NCBI GenBank assembly: GCA_007131465.1
Contig: SLQN01000036.1
Span: 1-9,923, forward strand
Reading direction: 5' to 3'
DNA from: Paracoccaceae bacterium
GTDB taxonomy: Bacteria > Pseudomonadota > Alphaproteobacteria > Rhodobacterales > Rhodobacteraceae
DNA: 9,923 nt
Positions 5,819 through 9,923 of this stretch are shown one piece after another. How positions within the stretch are numbered: the first letter of the stretch is position 1; each line of letters opens with the position of its first letter. A program made the position numbers and the translations under genes. A model generated the notes under the pieces. The model saw only the letters and a program-made list of their open reading frames with translations, did not search any database and was not told the origin of the DNA.

Positions 5819-6001
5819 GACCTTCCCTTCATCCACCTGCCCAACCATACCGACCCGACAGATATTTTCAATTGAAATCTATTTTGCGTTCGCAGCACGT
5901 TGACGCAATGGCCCGCGCGCGCGGGAAGACGGCTTGCAAGCGCAGGCGCGATTGGGCAAGAGCGGGGGCAGAGCAACAGACCCAGAGCAGAGGCAGCACC
6001 C
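5819..6001. other. Divergent intergenic region between the MarR-type regulator gene and gapR
   Basis: These 183 bases carry the upstream signals of both genes. They contain the palindrome at 5866-5877, an inverted repeat TTGCGT (5884-5889) / ACGCAA (5903-5908), and a perfect 14-bp alternating GC palindrome CCCGCGCGCGCGGG at 5912-5925. A -35-like TTGACG sits at 5900-5905 on the plus strand, but no matching -10 is evident. Confidence 0.5.
5866..5877. promoter_or_regulatory. 12-bp palindrome, candidate operator of the MarR-type regulator
   Basis: TTTCAATTGAAA is a perfect 12-bp palindrome in an AT-rich patch, 48 bases upstream of the regulator start. MarR dimers commonly bind such AT-rich palindromes in their own promoters, so autorepression is the likely role. 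Binding is inferred, not shown. Confidence 0.5.
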
Positions 6002-6259
6002 ATGAGCGACATCACCCAGGACAGCTATAACGTCACCGCCGATGAACTGCGCCAGTTCATTGAACGCTATGAGCATCTGGAAGCCGAGAAGAAGGATATT
6101 ACCGACCAGCAGAAGGAAGTCATGGCCGAAGCCAAGGGGCGCGGCTATGACACCAAGGTGCTGCGCAAGATCATCGCCATGCGCAAGCGCAAACCCGACG
6201 AGATTGCCGAGGAAGAGGCGGTGCTCGACCTCTACAAGGCCGCGTTGGGAATGGTGTAG
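6002..6259 (+). CDS. gapR: GapR-family (DUF2312) nucleoid-associated protein
   Basis: An 85-residue DUF2312 protein, homologous to Caulobacter GapR, an essential DNA-binding protein that clamps around overtwisted DNA ahead of replication and transcription and helps topoisomerases remove positive supercoils. The conserved features are visible: an N-terminal coiled coil (ELRQFIERYEHLEAEKKDI, about 15-33), then KEVMAEAKGRGYDTKVLRKII (about 38-58), a basic RKRK stretch and the closing EEEAVLDLYKAALG. Caulobacter GapR has the same AEAKGxGxDxKVLxKxxxxRK core and DLYLSAIG end, at 89 residues. The ATG at 6002 follows an AGAGG stretch at suitable distance. The gene stands alone: it is divergent from the MarR-type gene and convergent with the next gene, with 6 bases between stops and no obvious terminator. 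Confidence 0.93.
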   Translation: MSDITQDSYNVTADELRQFIERYEHLEAEKKDITDQQKEVMAEAKGRGYDTKVLRKIIAMRKRKPDEIAEEEAVLDLYKAALGMV

Positions 6260-6265
6260 GCAGCT

Positions 6266-7141
6266 TTACGGCTGGATGACGCGAACCCCGTCCATCAGGC
6301 GGATCTGTTCGACGTCATCCTCGTAAAGCTCTGACAGGGCATCGACCTGCGTTTCGTCCCACCCGGCGGCGCTGACGTCGACATCGAGCTTTGCCGCGTC
6401 GCAAAACTTGTCCAGAAAGGCCGAGATGATCTGCTGGCGATGCGCTTCATCCAGTGGCGGAGTGGCGTCCAGATAGGCCGCCAGCTTTGCGCTGCCGCCC
6501 CGCAGCATGACGGAATCGAACCAGGCGAAGCTGTCCTCGAACTCGGTTTCCGGGTCATGACCCGACACCAGCCGCAGCAGGCGATGCCAGATGAAGGGCG
6601 TATCCTCGTCGCACCACAGCGTGACCGGCGCTTCGGGCCATACGCTGCGGATATCCTCGACCAGTTGCGACCAGCGCAGGTCTTCGGGCCGCAGGTTTTG
6701 CAGGATTTCGGCCTGCTCGAAATCCTGCAATTCGCGCAACAGCGCGGGCACGAAGGACGCCGGGTTGCGGATTGCAAGGTAGATCGAGATGTCATGTCCC
6801 GCCAGAAGCGTCCGGTAAGCCGCCATGCGACCGCGCGTGCCGGGATAGAAGGATTGCCCATCGCATGCCAAGGGCAGCTTCGACAGCAAGCCAGGCGCTG
6901 ACAGGACGACCCGACGCGTCGTGTCGCTGGCCTTGACCGACTGGAACAGCGTTTCATCGAAACCGGGGCTTTGGCCGCCCTGCGCAATCTCGTTGGCGGC
7001 ATCGCGCATCAGGCTGACATAACGCCCCGGACGCGGAACCAGCACGCCGGCAGCCGCAAGAATGCGGCGGTTCGCTTCAAGGCATTTTCGTATCTGTGTG
7101 TCATCGGTCAGATGAACGCCCAGATGCAACGCGATATCCAT
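6266..7141 (-). CDS. Protein of unknown function, possibly a degenerate sulfotransferase-like protein
   Basis: A 291-residue soluble protein without signal peptide or membrane segment; I cannot assign it to a named family with confidence. The N-terminus (IALHLGVHLTDDTQIRKCL, then NRRILAAAGVLVPRPGRY) has the layout of bacterial sulfotransferases, which typically begin with a beta strand and a PAPS-binding loop of the form HxGxHKTGTTSLQ, then a NRxxLxxxGxxYPxxG stretch. A central LAIRNPASFVPALLREL (122-138) sits where those enzymes have their second PAPS site (RDPxxxxxS). However, the loop here reads GVHLTDDTQ and lacks the lysine and glycine needed for PAPS, so it is probably not an active sulfotransferase. 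AGAGG lies 9 bases before the ATG. The gene stands alone behind its own promoter region. Confidence 0.72.
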   Translation of the reverse strand: MDIALHLGVHLTDDTQIRKCLEANRRILAAAGVLVPRPGRYVSLMRDAANEIAQGGQSPGFDETLFQSVKASDTTRRVVLSAPGLLSKLPLACDGQSFYPGTRGRMAAYRTLLAGHDISIYLAIRNPASFVPALLRELQDFEQAEILQNLRPEDLRWSQLVEDIRSVWPEAPVTLWCDEDTPFIWHRLLRLVSGHDPETEFEDSFAWFDSVMLRGGSAKLAAYLDATPPLDEAHRQQIISAFLDKFCDAAKLDVDVSAAGWDETQVDALSELYEDDVEQIRLMDGVRVIQP

Positions 7142-7154
7142 AAGCTCTTGCCTC

Positions 7155-7169
7155 TTTATTTCCTGTTAA
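7155..7169. promoter_or_regulatory. CtrA-like box with one mismatch
   Basis: TTTA-N7-TTAA on the plus strand, which reads TTAA-N7-TAAA on the minus strand. This is one base away from the alphaproteobacterial CtrA consensus TTAA-N7-TTAA. It lies between the predicted transcription start and the ribosome site of the unknown gene. A motif this short is easily met by chance. Confidence 0.2.
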
Positions 7170-7171
7170 TC

Positions 7172-7189
7172 TGTCACGACATTATGACA
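7172..7189. promoter_or_regulatory. TGTC-N10-GACA dyad, possible PpsR/CrtJ-type site
   Basis: TGTCACGACATTATGACA is an 18-bp dyad of the form TGTC-N10-GACA. This equals the known binding consensus of PpsR/CrtJ, the oxygen- and light-responsive repressor of photosynthesis genes in phototrophic Rhodobacteraceae. It overlaps the predicted -10 of the gene at 6266-7141. Only one copy is visible, whereas PpsR sites often come in pairs, and other regulators also use TGTCA arms. Confidence 0.35.
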
Positions 7190-7228
7190 CGAATCGGACC
7201 CAATTTCGACCACAGTAGGGCGCGGCCC

Positions 7229-8167
7229 TTACCCTGACACGAAGACAACCGCGCCAAGGATCAGCGCAACTCCGGCCATTGCGCGGGCATAAAGCGCAAG
7301 GCCGCGTCGCAGCGTGGCCACATCCGGGTCGGATGCGTCGGGGTTGAGCCATGGCTCTTGCGCGACCTCAAGCCCATAGCGGCGCGGGCCGGACAGGCGC
7401 ACCCCCAGCGCGCCTGCCATCGCAGCTTCGGGCCAGCCCGCATTTGGCGAGCGGTGCTTGCCTGCATCGCGCCACATGCAGCCCATCGCCGCCCGCCAGC
7501 GCCCCGACGCCAGCGCGAATATCACTCCGGTCAGCCGTGCGGGCACCAGATTGGCCAGATCATCCACCCGCGCGCTGGCCCATCCGAATTCCGCATAGCG
7601 AGCGGATTTGTGGCCGATCATGGAATCCAGCGTGTTGATTGCCTTGTAGGCCGCGATGCCGGGCAGCCCCGCCACAGCCCCCCAGAACAGCGGCGCGACA
7701 ATCCCGTCGGAACTGTTCTCGGCCAGGCTCTCCAGCGCGGCGCGGGCCACACCGGCCTCATCCAGCGCGGCCGGATCACGCCCGACGATCATGCTGACAG
7801 CGCGCCGCGCAGCAGGAAGATCACCCAGCGCCAGCGGATGCAGCACGGCTGCCACGTGGTCATGCATCGACCGCAGCGCGACCAGCGGCCAGGCCAGTAT
7901 CCCGCCCAGCACGATACCAATCCAACCCGCAGGCAGCGCCAGTTGCAACACCAGACCAACCAGCGCGGCCACCCCGACCACGACCAGCGCGAGGGCCGCT
8001 CCCCATAGCCTGCGGGCAGGGCGCGGGTGGTTCCAGCGCGACTCCAGCGCCGAGATCAGCGCGCCAAGCCATGTCACCGGATGCCCGATGCGTGCATACA
8101 GCGCGGGCGGCCAGCCAAGGGCCAGATCAAGCGCCAGCGCGACCAGCATCATGGCGGCGAAGCTCAT
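7229..8167 (-). CDS. cobD: Adenosylcobinamide-phosphate synthase (CobD of Pseudomonas denitrificans naming, CbiB)
   Basis: A 312-residue integral membrane enzyme of B12 synthesis that amidates adenosylcobyric acid with (R)-1-amino-2-propanol O-phosphate. Family landmarks are the N-terminal LALDLALGWP and HPVTWLGALI, then RAVSMIVGRDPAALDEAGVARAALESLAEN, SSDGIVAPLFW, YKAINTLDSMIGHKS and YAEFGWASARVDDLANLVPARLTG. Several hydrophobic segments are present, notably about 57-100, plus the final helix ending AVVFVSG. The length is normal for the family. Its start overlaps the stop of bluE by 4 bases (ATGA), so it is the third gene of a coupled cobC-bluE-cobD operon. The gene name differs by tradition: Salmonella CobD is a different enzyme, the threonine-phosphate decarboxylase, which often lies nearby but is not found downstream here. 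Confidence 0.95.
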   Translation of the reverse strand: MSFAAMMLVALALDLALGWPPALYARIGHPVTWLGALISALESRWNHPRPARRLWGAALALVVVGVAALVGLVLQLALPAGWIGIVLGGILAWPLVALRSMHDHVAAVLHPLALGDLPAARRAVSMIVGRDPAALDEAGVARAALESLAENSSDGIVAPLFWGAVAGLPGIAAYKAINTLDSMIGHKSARYAEFGWASARVDDLANLVPARLTGVIFALASGRWRAAMGCMWRDAGKHRSPNAGWPEAAMAGALGVRLSGPRRYGLEVAQEPWLNPDASDPDVATLRRGLALYARAMAGVALILGAVVFVSG

Positions 8168-8970
8168 GCCCCTGCCTCTCTGGCCCGGAAATGCAGGATA
8201 TGGCGCAGTCCGGCAGCCTGCAGCTTGGCGCGCGCGCTCACCGGGGTCTGCCCCGGCGCGAAGATCAGGCCACGCGCCGCCCCGGTATGCGCGCGCACCC
8301 AGCCCAGCGCGCCCAGCGCCCGTGCCAGCGCCGGGGTCGGGTCACCTTGTGGCCCGCGCAGGGCCTGCGTGCGCCGGGCGCTTTCGCTGGCCAGCGCCGC
8401 GAAACCGGCAAGCCCCCCGGCGCATGGCCAGGCGGCCACCAGATCGGCGATGTCGGGAAAAGTCTGGTCAGTGGCATCTGTCCGCTCGGGCCTGCCCCAG
8501 AAGCCGCCGATCACCTCGTGCGGGGGCAGCGGTGGCAGATGGTCCAACGCAAGACCCACGCGCGAGGCCCAGAGCAGGCGCGCGGGCGCGGCATACATCA
8601 GCGGGTCGCTCGCGCCTTCCAGCCGCAGGCAGGCGCGGGCCAGCGCGTCCGGCCCGCCCGCATACCCGCCCAACCGCGCCAGCGCCACCAGCCGCGCCGT
8701 GGACACGCCGGTTCCCAGCCCTGCCGGGACCATAGCGCGCAACCGCACCTTCCCGGAAAGCCGGCAGCCCAGATCGCGCAGGAAAGGGCGCAGCGCGTGC
8801 CGGGGCCAGCCCGCGCCTGCCAGCCGAAGCCGCGACCCGTCTGCGCCTTGCCACGCCTGCACGCCCAGCGCCGCGCAAGGCAGCGTCACCAGCACAACCG
8901 GCCCGCCGGGGCCAAGCCGCCCTTGCAGGTATTCGCCGAAATGCCCCGCGACATGCAGCAAGGGCGTCAT
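8164..8970 (-). CDS. bluE: GHMP-family kinase, BluE/PduX-like L-threonine kinase of cobalamin synthesis
   Basis: A 268-residue GHMP-superfamily kinase. BluE/PduX enzymes phosphorylate L-threonine to L-threonine O-3-phosphate, the precursor of the aminopropanol arm of B12. The N-terminus HVAGHFGEYLQG (6-17) corresponds to the PASCGELIQG motif of PduX, and the ATP-binding loop PAGLGTGVSTA (82-92) is the GHMP P-x3-GLGSS-like motif. The C-terminal half is rich in alanine and less distinctive. Start and stop are both coupled to neighbours: its ATG at 8970 overlaps the cobC stop by 4 bases, and its stop overlaps the cobD start by 4. A longer in-frame extension running back to 9798 is an artefact opposite cobC and cobU. 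The substrate call rests on the fold motif plus the location between two cob genes. Confidence 0.85.
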   Translation of the reverse strand: MTPLLHVAGHFGEYLQGRLGPGGPVVLVTLPCAALGVQAWQGADGSRLRLAGAGWPRHALRPFLRDLGCRLSGKVRLRAMVPAGLGTGVSTARLVALARLGGYAGGPDALARACLRLEGASDPLMYAAPARLLWASRVGLALDHLPPLPPHEVIGGFWGRPERTDATDQTFPDIADLVAAWPCAGGLAGFAALASESARRTQALRGPQGDPTPALARALGALGWVRAHTGAARGLIFAPGQTPVSARAKLQAAGLRHILHFRAREAGA

Positions 8971-9548
8971 CGCGCGCGCCAGTTCACGGCGCCAATGGAC
9001 CAGCCCTGCCCCGGCAGCGCCTGCAATTCGGTCAGCGACAGCGGCGCGACCTGAAACCGCAGCGCCGGGGCGATGGTCCCCAGCGCCAGCGCCAGTGCTG
9101 CGCGCACCACGCCTGCATGGGCTACAATGGCCACTGTTTCCGCGCCGTCGCCCAACCCCTCCAGCACCGGGGCGACGCGGGCGCAGATGTCGGCAAAGCT
9201 CTCGCCACCCGGCGGGCGGTGCTGCGCCAGCGCATCGCCGTCCAGCGGGCCAAGGTCCGGCAGATCGCGGTAAGACACCCCTTCCCACGCGCCGAAATCC
9301 TGTTCCCACAGCCGCGCGTCCTGCGCGAACTCCGCGCGGTCTGGCCAGAGCGCCTGCGCCGTCTGCACGCAGCGCAGCGCCGGGCTGGTCAGCACCTGCG
9401 CGCCCCCCGCCGCAGCCAGACGCGCGTGCAATGCAGCGACCGCACCCGCATCGGACAGATCCGCGGCCACATCGCGCCGCCCGGCCAATGCGCCCCCATC
9501 GCGCGCAGGCGCGTGGCGGATCAGGAACAGTCGGGCCGCAGGCACCAT
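8967..9548 (-). CDS. cobC: Histidine phosphatase, CobC-like alpha-ribazole phosphatase
   Basis: A 193-residue phosphatase of the histidine (phosphoglycerate mutase-like) family. CobC removes the phosphate from alpha-ribazole 5'-phosphate or adenosylcobalamin 5'-phosphate late in B12 synthesis. The catalytic motif FLIRHAPAR (8-16) has the nucleophile His12 flanked by Arg11; further active-site residues are Arg59 in SPALRC, Glu89 in DFGAWEG and the second histidine His144 in IVAHAGVVRA. All are intact. The start at 9548 is fixed by AAGGAG at 9563-9558, 9 bases upstream; the frame stays open further upstream, but that part crosses into the divergent cobU gene. It is the first gene of the cobC-bluE-cobD operon and lies 67 bases from the divergent cobU. 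Rhodobacter literature calls a similar gene bluF, as far as I recall. Confidence 0.9.
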   Translation of the reverse strand: MVPAARLFLIRHAPARDGGALAGRRDVAADLSDAGAVAALHARLAAAGGAQVLTSPALRCVQTAQALWPDRAEFAQDARLWEQDFGAWEGVSYRDLPDLGPLDGDALAQHRPPGGESFADICARVAPVLEGLGDGAETVAIVAHAGVVRAALALALGTIAPALRFQVAPLSLTELQALPGQGWSIGAVNWRAR

Positions 9549-9615
9549 GCGCGTTTTCTCCTTGCCGCATCCGCCCCCTATCTGCTTTACGCAAGCCACA
9601 GGGGCAAGGGGCAGC
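9549..9615. promoter_or_regulatory. 67-base divergent promoter region between cobC and cobU
   Basis: The gap holds the ribosome sites of both genes (AAGGAG for cobC at 9558-9563, AAGGGG for cobU just before 9616) and must hold both promoters unless these lie inside the genes. TTGCCG at 9562-9567 on the plus strand is -35-like, but no good -10 follows. The gap is far too short for a cobalamin riboswitch. Confidence 0.5.
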
Positions 9616-9923
9616 ATGGCGCAGATCATTCTCTATCTCGGGGGCGCGCGGTCGGGCAAAAGCCGTCTGGCTGAAGCCCGCACGCTGCAATTCGCCACAC
9701 CTGCCGCCTATATCGCCACAGCCGAGGCGCATGACACCGAGATGGCCGCGCGCATCGCGCATCATCAGGCGCAGCGCGGGCCGGACTGGCGCACGCATCC
9801 CGCGCCCCTCGACGTGACCGCCGCGCTGGACGCCACGGATGGCCAGCCCCGGCTGGTGGATTGCCTGACATTGTGGCTGAGCAACCAGATGCTGGCCGAT
9901 CAGGACTGGGAAACCGCGCTGGC
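9616..9923 (+). CDS. cobU: Bifunctional adenosylcobinamide kinase / guanylyltransferase (CobU/CobP), N-terminal part cut by window end
   Basis: An open frame from ATG at 9616 to the right edge, 102 complete codons of a protein usually about 170-180 residues long. CobU (CobP in Pseudomonas denitrificans) phosphorylates adenosylcobinamide and then adds GMP to give adenosylcobinamide-GDP, the acceptor for the lower ligand. The P-loop GGARSGKS is at residues 9-16, then YIATAEAHDTEMAARIAHHQ at about 32-51, which contains the region of the guanylylated histidine. The Walker-B-like LVDCLTLWLSN is at about 83-93. AAGGGG a few bases upstream of the ATG serves as ribosome site. It is divergent from cobC. 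The C-terminus is outside the window, so integrity cannot be judged. Confidence 0.95.
   Translation, partial: MAQIILYLGGARSGKSRLAEARTLQFATPAAYIATAEAHDTEMAARIAHHQAQRGPDWRTHPAPLDVTAALDATDGQPRLVDCLTLWLSNQMLADQDWETAL

Larger units (their letters stand above)
7142..7228 (-). promoter_or_regulatory. Promoter region of the unknown gene at 6266-7141
   Basis: Read on the minus strand, TCGAAA (7209-7204; four of six match TTGACA) is followed after 17 bases by CATAAT (7186-7181; five of six match TATAAT). The start would fall near 7174, leaving a leader of about 33 bases. The TGTCA-N8-TGACA dyad at 7172-7189 covers the -10 element. No terminator for the upstream cobD gene can be seen in this gap. Confidence 0.45.

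Noticed and set aside
6440..6901. Plus-strand open frame of 153 codons opposite the unknown gene
   Set aside because: It has no ribosome site or known motif, while the opposite frame spans the whole region with sensible protein composition and its own start signals.
9549..9615. Possible cobalamin riboswitch in front of the cob genes
   Set aside because: The divergent gap is only 67 bases, too short for a cobalamin riboswitch, which needs roughly 200 bases.
8971..9798. N-terminal extension of the bluE frame up to 9798
   Set aside because: This part overlaps cobC and cobU in other frames and translates to low-complexity Arg/Gly/Ala sequence. The GHMP kinase begins at 8970 with an ATGA overlap.
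8027..9817. Plus-strand open frame of 596 codons across the cob genes
   Set aside because: It lies opposite three well-supported cob genes. Its translation is rich in Arg, Pro, Ser and Ala without any domain, as expected from the antisense of GC-rich coding DNA.

Overview
The window looks like a chromosomal segment of a GC-rich alphaproteobacterium, most likely of the Rhodobacterales/Rhodobacteraceae. This rests on the gene set: a GapR (DUF2312) nucleoid protein, a DUF882/M15-type murein hydrolase paired with a YcbB-type L,D-transpeptidase, and a cobalamin cluster with a BluE-type GHMP kinase. The genus cannot be fixed from the sequence. There are no RNA genes, insertion sequences, CRISPR arrays or phage genes that I can see.

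Layout from left to right. (1) 1-835, minus strand: the end of a capsule-export operon, with kpsT (ABC ATPase) overlapping the first 64 codons of a KpsE-like inner-membrane export protein that runs off the window edge. No kpsM lies directly upstream of kpsT. The gap before it holds a good dyad over a possible promoter. (2) 1079-3660: two cell-wall genes transcribed divergently, a Tat-exported DUF882 peptidase (minus) and a large YcbB-like L,D-transpeptidase (plus). A 404-base intergenic region between them contains a strong hairpin in the leader of the transpeptidase. (3) 3812-5307, plus strand: a two-gene operon of a stand-alone acyl carrier protein and a beta-ketoacyl-ACP synthase, joined by an ATGA overlap. 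It resembles NodF/NodE-type dedicated acyl-chain pairs. (4) 5315-5818, minus: a MarR/HpaR-like repressor convergent to the synthase, with a perfect 12-bp palindrome upstream of it. (5) 6002-6259, plus: gapR. (6) 6266-7141, minus: a conserved-looking unknown protein whose N-terminus resembles a sulfotransferase with a decayed PAPS loop. Its promoter region carries an 18-bp dyad of the form TGTC-N10-GACA. (7) 7229-9923: late cobalamin synthesis, with cobC, bluE and cobD (cbiB) translationally coupled on the minus strand and cobU/cobP divergent on the plus strand, cut by the window end.

How the genes work together. The capsule genes export polysaccharide, and the two murein genes remodel peptidoglycan. 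The ACP/synthase pair probably makes or elongates an acyl chain for a product not identifiable here. The cob genes assemble the nucleotide loop of B12: bluE supplies L-threonine phosphate, cobD attaches aminopropanol phosphate, cobU activates cobinamide, and cobC dephosphorylates the alpha-ribazole or adenosylcobalamin phosphate. The threonine-phosphate decarboxylase and cobalamin synthase (cobS/cobV) are not in the window. Most of the sequence is ordinary core genome. The observations most worth a second look are the ACP/synthase pair, the unknown protein with its regulatory dyads, and the structured leader of the transpeptidase gene.
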